From Colias croceus (lineage: Eukaryota; Arthropoda; Insecta; Lepidoptera; Pieridae): 64,000 bases of DNA. The stretch is from the NCBI RefSeq assembly GCF_905220415.1, contig NC_059537.1, forward strand, positions 9,245,622 through 9,309,621. The letters are read 5' to 3'. The notes below the pieces were generated by a model. That model saw nothing but the letters and a program-made list of their open reading frames with translations. It searched no databases and was not told where the DNA came from. The translations under genes and the position numbers were made by a program. Below, piece after piece: positions 48,809 through 62,424 of the stretch. Numbering within the stretch: position 1 is the stretch's first letter; each line of letters opens with the position of its first letter.

Positions 48809-51800
48809 GGTGAATATCTGAATTAAGATTCTTAATAACTTCTTATTTGAAGTATCGATGATATATTTCATCTAAAAACCTATCAGGTTGAAAAAAAATA
48901 CATTTATCCACATTATTAATAATATCGACTACTATGTAAAAGGTAATAACATAGTATTATTATTAATAAATTATTGTTATGCTTACAATAATTGTCTTGT
49001 ATTATCTCCTCATAAAAATTATGATGCTCTCCGTAGCAATAATCTGTAATTAATTGATAAATTATATGACTATAATATGTTCATTAAAATGTAGACATAA
49101 ACAGGGTTAAAGTCACTATTAATAATATTTTTGCAAGATATAGTTACTATTTTTTTTTTCGGTCATAGGCTATTTTATGATTTAAAAGTGTTAGAGAAAT
49201 ATTCCTTAAAATATATCGTTATCTGTATTAGAAGTTAATTTCTGTTATATTTGAAAATGAAGGAAAACAACCATAATTTATTATTGTTTATTTTTAGAAA
49301 TTCTACGAAAATCGTAACACGAAAAATTATTAACGGAAGCGTGTTTTAAGTACTTGCCTATTCACTCTTGCCGTGAAAAAAGGTCCAAGTTGCCAGACGC
49401 ATTGTTATGGAATCAAAAACATCCGAGAAAAACCATTTAAACGAAACAGAGGAAGCGGGTGCTTTTTGTTACCGTCTGTTTAAATAATTAAAACATAATA
49501 ACATAACTGTTTATAGAGTTCTTTTATATTCTTTTAATTCTGCAACAACGGCTTTTTTATATACTTAATGGCTTTTGATATAATGATCGCGATCTATTGT
49601 CATCAAGTCAAGACGTTGCTGATAAAATTGATCTAATTTCAGTTGCTTCTTAAATATTCTTACTAAATAATTTAAATATTTGTGCGAGAGATAATTTTCT
49701 TAAGATTAGGATGCCTAAATAATATTCTCTCGGTCGAAATTCTGAAACATTGTCTAAACTCAATTGAAACTAGACAACTACGTAGGAGATTTATTATAAT
49801 GCAGAAGAAAGTGCGCCCATAAATAAGCGCACTCCCTATTCCATCGCTCTTATCAGATGGAGATAGTAACATACTGATTTGATTTCCCACACAACACGGG
49901 CATTAAGAAAAACCGCTAACAAAACACAATTACCGAAGCTCGTAACATAATCCGTGAAGGTTAATGTACAATATTAAATTTGCTAGAGAACAAAGGTGCC
50001 TGACCTAAGTTAATGAAGAGAGACGTCTTCTATAATTGCCTTCTGTAATTTTTCTACCGAACAGGCCCACGTATAAATTAATTTTCCTTCAGTGGCCCGC
50101 GTCTGAGCACCTTAATGAGGCTGTAAGTGAACCTCTTTTGTGTTCGATATAAGTAACTCCGCTGGAATGGAAGGTTTTAGAATTATCCGACAAATTGTTT
50201 CCCCTTTTGCCAGAAAGTTGATCTTTATAATGACATAGAAGGCTCTAATGATCTTTGTGCTTTGTATTACAAAATTGGACAATAATAATGAAATGGATTA
50301 AACTAAAAGTACTGGATAAGTAAAGGTCGTATTTTACGTAATAACGAAATAAAATCCGGTTACATTTTACACAATTTTAAGGGTAAGCTAGTTCCAGGAA
50401 TATTTAATTGTGGACCGATCGGTGTATGGTTGAAGCACTCTGTAGCCTGATACTCTAAGCTACCGCGGGTAATAGGCCACTTTAGCAGAGAGTAACTAAG
50501 CTCAACCCTCGTATTCCTCCCCTCAGATACGTTTTCAACAAAGTATTTACCCTAGCATTATAAAGGAATGGCTATTCTAAAAATAATTAACGGTATATCT
50601 ATGTAAAAGTTAATTCTCTCTTTCATTGTTCACGCATACGTACATGGATTATACATTAAGAAGGGATATGATTCTCACCAGGAATGGCTATCAAGCCTTT
50701 GTTTATAATAATTTATAACGCTCACTAGCATTGTGTTAAAGTTCTACTAATCTACATTTTCACCTTATTTGTCCTTTTGTTGTCTTCTGATCATCTTTTA
50801 GCATTTTCTTTTCAATATGCTCTAGCTCTTAACTATTTAGCTTAAATGTTTTACATTACTAGCATATTAAAATGATTTTTTATAAAATTTTAAATACGCC
50901 GTCAAATTAACTGCGGATGAAATGATATTTTTTTTTGTAACAAAGGCACACTTTTTATCTCACAAGGAAAAAAACCGTGAAACTGCGCAGTTAGAAAGTT
51001 GTTCGCGCCCACTAATTCGCAATCTTGTCTGCATGTCCGTCGGAAACAAAGCTACGCAGTGACCCATAGTACCAGTGATAACGATATCGGGCACAGGAAA
51101 TTCGGTCATGTAATATTTACAATATAATCTGTTGCGACTTGAACTTTGACTCAAAAGTACAACATCGAGAAGCGCTCGCTTTTAGGACCGTATCTTTATT
51201 ATATTATAGGTCACTGTCAAAAGGTACAAAAATAGATGATTATTTACATTTCTAAAATAAAAATGTAGGTTATATTTATTTTCCTAGTAAATATGGAAAG
51301 GTAAACATAAGAAAAATAAATGATAAACATTATATTTTCGTTGTGATTATTTCGTATTTTAATATCACCAAATTGTAATCAGCAGCAGACGCAATTCGGC
51401 GCAGATTAAAGCGTTCTCGTCTAAACTCACCCAATATTTTTTTCATCACGTGTGTCAACTCCGGGCCCGCGTTACATCGATAAACAAACATTTTTTTCGC
51501 TGACGCCGTTTTTCGATCTCATTTCCATTACAGGGCGCGTCGCAAACAATTTATTGGATCCGAAAATCGGAGGAACCGATCTGTTAATATTTCTTAGTTT
51601 TGTACCACCGGTCCGTCTTCGTTAATGGCACATCGGTTTTCATTAGCGACGCCGTCGTGGACCCAACTTTTGCACACCTTTTGACTACCTACGACGAAAC
51701 TTTCAGAGACAAGCTCCTTATAGACTACTTATTGAGATGTGAAATGTAATTATATGAACACCTTATACTCGGATAACGTTCGAATTTTACATTAATTAAC

Positions 51801-52596
51801 GTCTGATATTATTAAATGATTACATGAAATTTTATCCCTTGTAGTCTTATTGTTCTTTCGTTTTGAGGATCGATATATTGTACTAGCAAATAGGCGATCA
51901 ACGTTCTGTGCTCAGACAGACTGGGACTTTTTGCTTCGTCGTTATCAGGATTTTAACCTTTCTCCCGCTGACCAGTTCACTCGGGCACCGTTCGATATTT
52001 AGTTTATTCAATTTAACTATCGCTAATAAATATTTCAATCCATTGATAATAATAATTTATTCGGAAAATAATGTCTACTAACATGTAGGATAAATGCACT
52101 ATCATTATACATTAAACTAAATAGTTATGTTAACTAGGTCGTGCGTATCCGGAGGGCAATCGGCCGATACCACAGTTGCATTAAACGTTTATTGATATCA
52201 CTGAACTAATGTTAGACCAACAATAATAACTAATTGTCTATATTGGATTTAGATGCGTACTAAAGCTTAGTGCTTCTGCTATGCGACTATTAAAACCGGA
52301 TACCTCCGGGCTTTGGAATATGAACGTTCATATTGAATATCGAATGTTACAGAACACAAGATATGTTATAAATAACTGCTTCGTCTTTAAATTCTGCACA
52401 CATTTATCCTTAAAGTAGATTTTCCCGTTTTCGACGGCATTATAAGTACCCTTTGCCCTTTATAAATAAATATTGTGGGTGGAATAGCCGAGACGCAAGA
52501 TACAGTTTTCTTCAATCTCTAACTGGCCAGTGCCTGGATTCCGTAAGTAGATCGTGTTCCTAATTTCTGTGTCTTGTTTGAATTCGCCTTTTCAAA
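48809..52596. other. No supported gene
   Basis: 51350-51720 is GC-richer (includes CAGCAGCAGACGC and CGACGCCGTCGTGG) without a long ORF; it is a candidate for conserved noncoding DNA. The 72-codon reverse ORF at 49672-49890 has no recognised motif. Confidence 0.4.
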
Positions 52597-52621
52597 GATA
52601 AAGCATTTTAAATGCTTTATC
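52597..52621. repeat. Perfect 12-bp inverted repeat with 1-nt spacer
   Basis: GATAAAGCATTT and AAATGCTTTATC flank a single T. It is too tight to be a microRNA hairpin and could be a symmetric protein-binding site or chance. Confidence 0.8.
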
Positions 52622-55600
52622 GTTTTCGACTTTTTAAATAAAGTTATTGATATTTTATCTAATAGGAAACTTGGAGAATATTTTAAGGATTTCAGGAATT
52701 TACCCCAAACTATTCCAAAGTTTATTTACTTCAAAACACAACTTTGTTGTCTTCTCAGGATAAATTTTGTTTATGTACTTCCTAAATACATTCAATAATA
52801 TTATCTATTCTACCAAAATTATTTTCCGCCTGTAGAGTAACAGTTGGTTTGATTCTATTGCTAATTATTCTGTTTGCATATTAATAGGACACGTACCTAC
52901 ACTAACAAATGAATGGTACCAGTGTCGCATGATAATTATACGGGCTTAATGTTATGGATCTCACTTTAATCGCAAAACTATCGTTTATTAGCGATGTTTT
53001 GCATACTTTATGTGCGATTTACGAGTTACGCAATCCATACAAAGAACATAACCAATAGTAAAAGAAAATGATTATGTTCTACAAACCACAATTGTAGGAT
53101 TATACACGGAATATTACTATTGCATTATGTGTTACATTTTTAATAGTTACTTAGGCCTATCCGCATACCAAATACTGGGTCAAATGTTTGGCTCTCGATC
53201 GCCGCAATAGATATTTATTCCGACTCTGAACCACAACACCATTACTTAGGGCAGATTACGCCTTAAGTCCTTGCCAAAATCCCCGTGAAATATACGTGCT
53301 TATTGCTGAGTATTTTTCAACGAAAACGAAAGTCGATTCGTTAATCCAAGGGCTTTTACATCGTGTTGATAGTTATCGCTCATCCTTGGTAAGATTTACG
53401 AAATATTACTTGTCGATTAATGGTCTACTGCTAGATATTGTAAGGTTATGTACTTTTTAAGTTGCCTAGTTTCTTAACGGGCTGGTATCTCCCCGTGTCA
53501 TATGCAAATAGGAGATGTGTAATCCTTCTGGTTATCCTCGAGTTAAATTGAATAATGACTATTTTCATCATACAGTAGTGTATGGGTCGTCGTAAAAATT
53601 TGACAATCATCCATTGAGGAAAATCAAACTGATTCAGTTACGAAGTGATAGAATTATGGTTTTCTAAGTTATATTTCGTTGCCTTTTCGTGATGTAACAT
53701 GATTTGGACCAATTTTGTTACATTTAACGTTAGATCAAAAGCGATTAATATCTAGTAGTTGGTATTATAGGCATTGTCAGGTGGAATAGAGATTTCCACG
53801 AAAATCTATACTGAACCGTCGACACTGGTTTCTAAAATAGCTGGTAGAGACATTGCTCCCTTATTGAGCTCATTTATTAGATCGGCGCTGTCGTGTGATG
53901 TCATTAGTGAACTGTCGGCACTTCCTAACCTCTTTATACTACAAAGATACAGCTTAATTGAATAGATATCTTATATATACTTTTAATTGTGTTTTTTATT
54001 TGGACTTCAAATTTAAGCTTTTTCTCGTAATCTCTGGTATGAAGTTTAAAGGTAATGCTAGATATTAACGTTAGGCATTCTTGCAATCGGCATTATCCAG
54101 CTTTTAGCAACTCAGAAACAAAGTTAATATTTTTGGTTTTGTAGCTTTATACAATATCCATAAATCAGAGTACTTTTCTGCGGTATATAACTCGCGACAA
54201 AGTAAAACTCTCCAGATATTTCAATTCACCTCCTCGCCTCACATAGACATCTTTATCCCAAACGTAAACGCGTCGCAATATTATACAGCGGTTCAATAGC
54301 GATCCCGATTTTCCAGCGCATCTGATGTTGCCGTCAAGGATCATATTCGCTTGCAAATAGATATGAGGTCTTGAATCTCGGTAACAAATTAACGAGGGAG
54401 TCAGTCAAGTGTCAAGTTCCACGCTCCATCCCTACAGGGCGTAGCGTGCGTGTGACGCCATCATCTAATGCTCTCGCCTTTGAGATGTTCAAACATAGTT
54501 AACGATCGTCACATGTAATTATCATTATTCGGATGCGAATTACATATATTTGCAAATTTAAATAAGTGTAATCATTACACACCTCTGAATCGGTTTCGGT
54601 TTATGAAATACCCCCTCGGGATGGAATTTGCGGATCGCTATCAGGTAACCTACATAATAGTAAGCCTATATGAGGTCATAATAATTAAAATCGATAGTTT
54701 CCACGTTAATTGGAGATTGAGTATTGAGAACAGCATATTATATTGATAGTAATAGTTTCGTACGGTAGTAGCCACTTACAATACACCGGTAATGTTTGAA
54801 TCCAAGCAATTGATCTTGTTAGGTCTCTTGAATACAGGAATAGATGGGAATAATAGATTCTCATTGTTAGAGTATTAAAATCATTCAACGCTTTAGGCTT
54901 TGTTTTAACTCAGATACGACAAGATTTGCTTAATAAATTTATTTACCTATATCCTTTTGATAAAAACTTAGTTGAATACGTAAAGAAAATCACCGAGTTA
55001 TATATTAAGAATATATTAGATATTTCAATAACTAATCCTCATACAGACTTCGACTACAAGAGCTGCGGTAAGCAAAACATTTTTCGACAATTTTTTCAAT
55101 ATTTTTCCAATATGTTTGTGTCTCCCTTGTCTTATTTTTAGATTTATAATCCAATAACCATGATGGCAGCATAAATAATATATTGGATAGTCGAACCCGC
55201 TCATGTAATATTTATTCTTTACTAAGAAGTGTATATTTGGAAACAAAACTATTCAACCGAATTCTAAACTCGTTCAATGTTTTCGTTAACGATAAATAAG
55301 ACAAAAGTAATATTATTATGTCTGGATTAAATTATACGTTTATTATAATAGTTATAGGTAAATCGATTGCAAAAGAGCTTCGCGTAATGATCAATCTGAT
55401 GCAACTCAAAGCGCAGTGCCATAAGAAAAGTGCGTTCAAGCTTTCGATGCAATTTACTTGTTTTGGTGTGTGCTAATTTATTCTGCGCGAACGCAATGGC
55501 AGGCTGATGCAATAAATGATTATTCGTGTATCACTTGACATTTCATGCTTTTCCATGAAATTGTATTTTTTATTGTTTTGTAAGTAATTGATGAGGAAAA

Positions 55601-55990
55601 TTTTGTTTAAAGAAATATCTCCATAAAGAGCAAACCAAAACCAAACAACGACAATACGAACGGAAGTAAAATTAGTCCTTTTAATACATGAGAAAATTCT
55701 GATAAAAATATATCAAATCTTTCATTTATTCTGTAACAAAAAGGTTTTTAGCTTACAAGAAAAAGTCAAAAGGGTATTAAGAAAATCCTCTGATATTAGA
55801 GCAACCGACCGCTTTTAGCGTTCTGTTGTTTAAATAAGAAGTTTAGTTCAATATTCTCGAGTTAAGTATCGTCCCAGGAGAGCAGCCGTTCCTAGGAGCT
55901 ACGCGGGGCGAATCCGTAACACCTAATATGTAGACGATAAAGCATCGATTTTCACACAAAGCGAGGTTACTTTCGAAACGGCGACCCCTT
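52622..55990. other. No supported gene
   Basis: AT-rich with scattered short ORFs (53774-53965 plus, 54165-54356 minus, 54926-55246 both strands). None has recognisable content. Confidence 0.4.
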
Positions 55991-55999
55991 CTCAATAAA

Positions 56000-56250
56000 A
56001 ATCACATTTTCTTTCACAAGTCAGTCGTTGGTGCTGGGTGACATTTATGGCGGAGTTTAGTGACTTCCGAAGTAGCAGGTTATCAGACGTGGGGAGGGGC
56101 GGAGGGGGGGCGGGATAAAGGAAAAGCTGGAAGCTGGTGGTGACTCGCCCCCGCACTCGCGTCCTGACGCTCGGCGCGCCCGACCGCGCCGCTCCCGCGC
56201 GAATCTCATTTATTTACGCGATTTCATTTATTTACCAACTTGCCCTTTGT
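56000..56250 (+). promoter_or_regulatory. GC/CpG-rich block, possible promoter or 5' untranslated exon
   Basis: 56088-56200 is strongly GC-rich and dense in CpG (for example CTCGGCGCGCCCGACCGCGCC), in sharp contrast to the surrounding DNA. Upstream at 56018-56024 is AAGTCAGTCG, which contains the arthropod initiator core TCAGT. An ATG at 56048 opens 23 codons before a stop, so any transcript would start with a short upstream ORF. A short duplication, CGCGA-TCATTTATTTAC, follows at 56197-56236. No downstream coding exon can be identified in the window, so direction and role are uncertain. Confidence 0.35.
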
Positions 56251-57310
56251 TTTTTACAACCCGTTGTTCGTCAAAAGGTTTGTTGTGGCTAACAGAAGTG
56301 CATATGTGTCTGTTGTATTATTTTTCGTAACGGAATAGAATTAATTGTTTCACTTAGTGCGAAATAGGTAATGCAGTGTAAACAATGTATCGTACTGTAA
56401 ATTTTGAATTTATTTAAATATTTACCAATTTTATTAATAATGTTATTATTAATTATTATGTGTAATTTTTTATTTTTACCAATATCAACTATTATTTGTA
56501 TCGGGAAAATTTGTTTTCCCTCGCTATACGATATTCATTTTCTTAGAATACATACATTTAAAATCCAACAATATCTCTTTTATAGATATTAAAAATATCG
56601 TTTAAAAATGTGTTATCCTAACTTTTAATAGTTGTAGTTAAACAGAACACTTGGTCGCCGTAAAATTTTGATAGAGCTTGATATAATAAACGTGCCTATT
56701 TCTAAAAAGTCACTCTGTAGAGTTGGACTAGGTCACTCTGTGCTGAACTGTGTTGATATTAATAAATATGTATTATTTAGATACGTCATATATTTATTGA
56801 TCAAAGTAACCGTATAATTAACATTACATTAATGTAAAAGACGTTGATGTATTTAACATTCAATTGACAAAAACTCTCGCATTTCAAAATCGGATTACAT
56901 TTGAAAAGTGTTTCAACTGCGTTCAAATTACGATTAAAAAATATCATTTAACAAAAGCTGTTATTATTCATAACTAAACATTTCATGGAAATTAGAACGG
57001 ACTAAATGGGACAGTAAATATAATTTATATTCTGTTTTGTGTAAACATTAGTATTAACTTGAATAACCAAATTTTGTGAACTATAATTTATAGCGTTTCA
57101 ATTAATAATACATTTTTCAAACATTATCTTTCTCTCATACGAGAGTATTCCTAGAAATACCTCTTTATGTTGTGCCTTTCAGTCGTTCCATTATTCAACT
57201 AATGGCTTGTCCAAATAAAAAATATACACTACAACCGAAAAGCTAGATTTAACCAAATAATATATTTTAGTACCTACGTTCGAAGATTTAGCACTATATT
57301 TCCATCATAA
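56251..57310. other. AT-rich DNA, no gene seen
   Basis: 62 hydrophobic codons at 56404-56592 match chance AT-rich composition. The stretch ends at the truncated LINE. Confidence 0.5.
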
Positions 57311-57316
57311 TATTTA

Positions 57317-58477
57317 TTGGATTTCACCCACTATCTTAACACTAATATGAATGACAACGTACAAGTTGATGTAATTTATACAGACTTTGAGAAGGCATTT
57401 GACAGAGTAAATTATGATGTTCTAATAGGCAAGCTTTCAGATGTAAATATCAAAGGAAACCTACTGAGATGGTTAGATTCTTATATAAGAAATCGTTGTC
57501 AAGCCGTTGTAGTTGGTGGTTATAGGTCTAACTTTGTAGATATCCCGTCAGGTGTGCCGCAGGGTTCACACATGGGACCTTTGCTGTATAATATCTATCT
57601 TTATGATATAGATAAATGCTTTCATAGTTCTAAATTCCTTTTATATGCGGACGATAAAAAGATATTTACCAAAATAGCTAGTTTAGATGATTGTCTTTCA
57701 CTTCAAAACGACCTTAATAGATTAACAAATTACTATAACATAAATAAGATATCAGTTAATATAAATAAATGTCAAAAAATAACTTTCTCTAGGAATAAAA
57801 AAAATATTATAAATTTTGAATATTCAATCTGCAACGAAAAAATTCCATCCACTAATACAGTAAGAGATTTAGGCGTAATACTGGACGAGAAACTCACGTA
57901 CAACGACCACATTGAATACGTCACAAATAAGGCATTTGCTAATTTAGGTTTTGTTTTGCGCACAGCTGAACCTTTTGACGATATACGATGTTTAAAGGTC
58001 TTATACTTTGCATATGTTCGGAGTATCCTTGAGTTTGCATGTGTAATATGGCGACCAATCTACAAATGTTATATCAATAGGCTAGAAAAGATACAAAAAA
58101 TATTTTTTAAGAAATTAAATTTTAAATCCAAACATTTCCCTGTAAGCTATGAGCAGGCTTGTCTACATTATAATATTAACGCGTTATCGGATAGAAGAGA
58201 TCTAATCGACGTAATGTTCTTGTTTGATATTCTAAATAACAAATTTGACTGTATCTCTATTTTGAATCCTTTAAATTTTCGGGTTCCCAGTCAAGGCACT
58301 CGACAAAAAAATTTGTTCTTAGTGCCGTCAACGTCTACAAACTATCTTAAAAATTCTCCATATTTCAGACTCCCTGAAGTATATAATAATAAATTTTGCT
58401 CAGCTGATATATTTTGTTTATCACGCCCTAGATTTAAAAGTGCAATTCTTCAGATTATAAATAACTTAAATAAGTAA
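57317..58477 (+). CDS. Non-LTR retrotransposon reverse transcriptase, C-terminal part
   Basis: The enzyme copies element RNA into DNA at a nicked target. The 386-codon frame has no stop. The listed first codon is TTG; the first ATG is at 57347, and neither is a genuine start because the 5' end of the gene is missing. Visible RT motifs are FTHYL near residue 3, YTDFEKAFD at 21-29 (catalytic Asp 23), SGVPQGSHMGPLL at 78-90, and YADD at 110-113 with the two remaining catalytic Asp. The region after about residue 200 matches the usual LINE thumb and C-terminal part, closing with YFRLPEVYN and RPRF-K. The endonuclease domain and the first RT finger motifs are absent. The residues after YADD read KKIF, where relatives commonly have TKIF or LKIF. 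The style of motifs points to the CR1/Jockey group; the exact clade is uncertain. An unbroken frame suggests a fairly recent insertion. Confidence 0.9.
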   Translation: MDFTHYLNTNMNDNVQVDVIYTDFEKAFDRVNYDVLIGKLSDVNIKGNLLRWLDSYIRNRCQAVVVGGYRSNFVDIPSGVPQGSHMGPLLYNIYLYDIDKCFHSSKFLLYADDKKIFTKIASLDDCLSLQNDLNRLTNYYNINKISVNINKCQKITFSRNKKNIINFEYSICNEKIPSTNTVRDLGVILDEKLTYNDHIEYVTNKAFANLGFVLRTAEPFDDIRCLKVLYFAYVRSILEFACVIWRPIYKCYINRLEKIQKIFFKKLNFKSKHFPVSYEQACLHYNINALSDRRDLIDVMFLFDILNNKFDCISILNPLNFRVPSQGTRQKNLFLVPSTSTNYLKNSPYFRLPEVYNNKFCSADIFCLSRPRFKSAILQIINNLNK

Positions 58478-58478
58478 T

Positions 58479-58491
58479 ACACACACACACA

Positions 58492-58547
<56 letters not shown>

Positions 58548-58563
58548 GACCCTAACACACACA
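58479..58563 (+). repeat. CA microsatellite in the LINE 3' region
   Basis: A nearly pure AC/CA run at 58479-58544 with one CTC interruption, then GCAGACCCTAA and a further short CA run. It starts directly after the RT stop codon. Confidence 0.98.
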
Positions 58564-58939
58564 CTCATTTACACGTCCACTCATTCTCTCACATTGTCAC
58601 CTACCTTAACAGGCTCAATTTCATTTCTGTTTTTCTCAGCTTTAATGTTATATACTTATATTGTTGATATTGCTTGTTCACGAGAAGTCACATTTAATTC
58701 ATTTATGTTTTGTGTTTCATCAAGAATTTTTTGTTAAAGTTAAGTTAAGTTTGTTAAAGTAAAAGAAAACAATTATAACTAGTACCTTTGTAATTTGCCG
58801 TTTTTTGTCACACAATTTTACTATTATCGGTGTGCCTTGTAATTGGCGTTTTTATATGTAATTAGTATAATTTATCTTATCAACAGCTGTAAGGTACCTT
58901 TTATGAATAAAATAAAATAAAAATAAAAATAAAAATTAA

Positions 58940-61900
58940 TTCATTTCATAAAATAAGTACAAAAAATTAGACATATAATATAGGTACTAGTAAATACAAG
59001 AGTCATGGTGAACGTAGTAAAATATTTGAAATAGCTGTCTATCGTTAATCGTTTAAGGATCGTCTAGTTACCAGTCTACTTAATCTGGTCCAGCACGCGA
59101 CGTAAAAACTAATACGCACTTTCAATCCGGACTTGAGCGAGTTTCTCGTATATAAGCTTAGAAGTACATTTATAAACAATCGTTTTATACAATTGTATTC
59201 GATGATTTATAGAATACAGCCGGAATTGTGCATCCTGTGTTGTCATAGATGTCATAGACTGCCCGATTTGTCATAGTGCAATCTATTTTTACGTATATCG
59301 TTATTTCATATTTATGTATTTAAATAAGTAGAGCTTAGATTTAATTTAATGTTATAAATCCAATTCCATAGAAAATATTAGAAAGGTGTTCGATATTTTT
59401 TCGATTCAAATTTCTTAAAGCAGAGTCTTACTTTGAACATCATCAAATACCCATATTACGTTAATACATTTGCTCGACTCAACGTAGCATTAAATCTGTT
59501 GAAACGCGAATTTCAAATTGAGTTCCGTCCCCGACTGTACCAATCTATCATAAAGTAGATGCGGGTGTATGTTATTAGCGGGAAAAGTACTTCGATGAAA
59601 TACGCGGCGTAGCTTAGGCCTGAGCGGGAACTTTCTTAATGCGTCCACGCCGAGGGGTATGTCGCGCTAGGCTTGGAATGAATACCAACGCGTAGGTTTA
59701 CATTTTATAGAGAATCTGTGCCATGTGATAAAAGGGCACCTAAATAGTTCGAATAACTATATAAATATACAGCGGCTTTCACTTCTTGAAGTTGATTTTT
59801 TATCAAAATAAACTTTTGTGTGCTATGTCTGTGCTATTCTCGGCTTTATCAATTTTAGTTCCAAACCTAGCTCATTGAGCTAGATAAGCTATCTCCTTCC
59901 TGTTCAAAAGATGAGTAGGAGCAGTTTAGAAATATTAATTGCGTTTATACTAGCTATCAGCACTAACAGACAAACGGATTTAATAGTTTGTTTTATGAAT
60001 TAGTTGTTGGCAATCAGGGATATTACGAAGTGTTTCCTAAATGCTGGCTAACTGTAGTATGGAATAAGCATGTAACTAGTTGGTCTAACATTTGCAAGCT
60101 CTAGTTTAATGTAATTATACATATTATGCAGATGTTTGTTGTAAGGCGTTCATTAATTAATAGTCTAATTGTTTATCAACAAATACAGGAATTTCGTGAG
60201 GTCAATATAATATAAATAACGGCTATAGTTATAAAGTTTATTTTGTAAAATTACATGGTAAAGCAGAACATGAATATCGTACGGGCGGGAAAAGCAATAT
60301 TATGACAATGGGCGTCTATAATAAACAAAGTGTGATACATTAATAATTTGCTCATAAAACGGGGAATAACACATAAACTTATAATAATGAATGTTTACTT
60401 TAAAAAACATTTTATTCTTATAATGTAATCTTATTGCTAAACTTCATAATTACTATAATATGCGCCATTATTTCCTTCACCATATAGAGATAATAGTGCA
60501 CGTAAGCTAACGCTGCCCTCGTAAAATGCAATGGTCGTTATCTCGGTTTGGTTTCGGACTTGTCTCAAAGCGGGTAAGATGCTCCTGTTTATTACTCCTT
60601 AACAAAGATAACATCATTAGACGTGACAAGCTGTGCCAAGTTAAAGCGGTGCTCGCTAAATCGCTTCAGGGATCGGGATTAAGACGTTATTTTTCGAACT
60701 GGCAATGACAAGCTGAAATGTGAGCTGTATAGAAAATTAAAATTAAAATAGTTTCCTTATATACCTTTCCTTATAAAACTATTAGTTCCGTTTTATTAAT
60801 CTCTTGCAAAATATATGCTCCGAATTACTTAATTCATTTATTAATCTATTCTAAAAAAATCCTGTTCTTCTGATTTACCTTCGTAGTTTTTAGTGGTTTC
60901 TATTTAAACGTGTATATTATTAAAATATATAATTTGAAACCCATTAGATTGAATGCCCCCATTATAGAGTACCTACTGTTTACCTGTTTTCAATAGGCAA
61001 ACGTTCAGCCATCAAGTGGCCATTTCGTAAATGACTTGAAGCGCAACAGAACAATAGCGGCAATGACGTAGCCGTTACGATTTTCTATGCAAATGGGATG
61101 CGATGCGAGTGATTTACATAGCGACTGGGAAAAATCGCTGACCGCCACTGACCTTTGTACTGAATACGGAAATGTGGGTTTATAAGACTGCCCAATCAAA
61201 TAAAGTGTAGCATTTAGAGGGGTTATTTTATTATACTTAAATATTTTCTGTTTCAAATTTTCGGATATCTAAATAAACTTTCGCTAATGGTTCCTTTCTA
61301 TAAGTAAAATGCTCACTTTTAAAAGATTTGCCGTCCTGAAAATATTAAAGAATTTAAAATTTCCATTCGAAAGCGTTAAGAATTTTATTACTTACATCCC
61401 TCACAAGGATTTATAGGTGAGACGTGTTCTGCGGGGACTCTGTGAACTTGACGGGGCTGTTAATTATATCCCGGTGAGGAACTGAGCAGCTACTGTTACA
61501 CTGAATTTCGGAGCTTTAATTGCAGTTTAATGATGCAGGAAAAGCTGCCAAGGTGCTAGTTTCAGTGTTCGCGAACAAGCTCGTTACATCATCGCGCATT
61601 TTAGTTAGCCATCCACTTTCGTTAGACAAATGGAATAATACTTATATATCTCCCATTCCTTTTATTACCTCTTATATTATGACAAAAATTAATATAAGAC
61701 CGTAATAATTCTTATGAATAACACAAATAATTTATTCTCTTTGCGGAGACATCCTAAAATAATAGGCTTTATTTTGATATAGTGAGGTAGATACGTTTTT
61801 ACGTATAAATAACGTTATTCAAATTGTATAGGTAAGTATTTTTGTAGTATATTACACGTTTAGCATAGTATTTGTTTAATGAAATAAGTATTACTCATGT

Positions 61901-62416
61901 ATTTTGTATCTTAAAGAAAATTACGAACATTTAAGCTAGGTATTTTTGTTTTATCTAAAACCCAAAAGTCTCAAAACAAAAGTTTTTGCATAAACTCGGT
62001 TACCTCTTTACAATCTTATTTTATCTCGTAATTGGGCCACTCGAATCCTTTTTCCTTAAATTGACTGACCAAATTGGCTTCAGCCAATTACTACCTTAAA
62101 TGATTTACACGAAAATAATTATGGATTTAAAAGGGCTGTGAAGTTTTTCTTTTAAGGCCACGAAACTCATTAACATTGTGGCGTCAATTACAAATAGCTA
62201 AGGGAAGTAACTAAGTGCTTTTATTCTTCCGAGGAAATAGGCCAAGAAACAATTTGAAAAATAAGAAGCGGTTTAGAATTGAATAATAGGGAACAATTAC
62301 GTTTAAACCAAAGTACCGTTCAAGCAATTTTGGAATTTAAGGTATGGCTTGGGTGACACAGAAACACAGATTTCATTTTTTTTCTATTCAAAGGTAAATT
62401 TAGTTTTAGATTCAAA
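58940..62416. other. No supported gene
   Basis: Short ORFs at 60526-60708, 61005-61256 (minus) and 61520-61705 have no recognisable product. 61000-61170 is GC-richer. No clear repeat boundary was seen. Confidence 0.4.
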
Positions 62417-62424
62417 TGCAATTT

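Larger units (their letters stand above)
57311..58936 (+). mobile_element. 5'-truncated CR1/Jockey-type LINE
   Basis: The element starts abruptly within the reverse transcriptase (an in-frame stop lies at 57308 just before the conserved sequence). It continues through the RT C-terminus and a 3' untranslated region with a long CA repeat, and ends in an A-rich TAAAA-type tail at 58906-58936 that contains AATAAA. Lack of the endonuclease and ORF1 and an A-rich simple-repeat tail are typical of aborted reverse transcription. No target duplication was identified. Confidence 0.85.

Noticed and set aside
57772..57963. 63-codon reverse ORF
   Set aside because: Shadow of the reverse transcriptase frame on the other strand.
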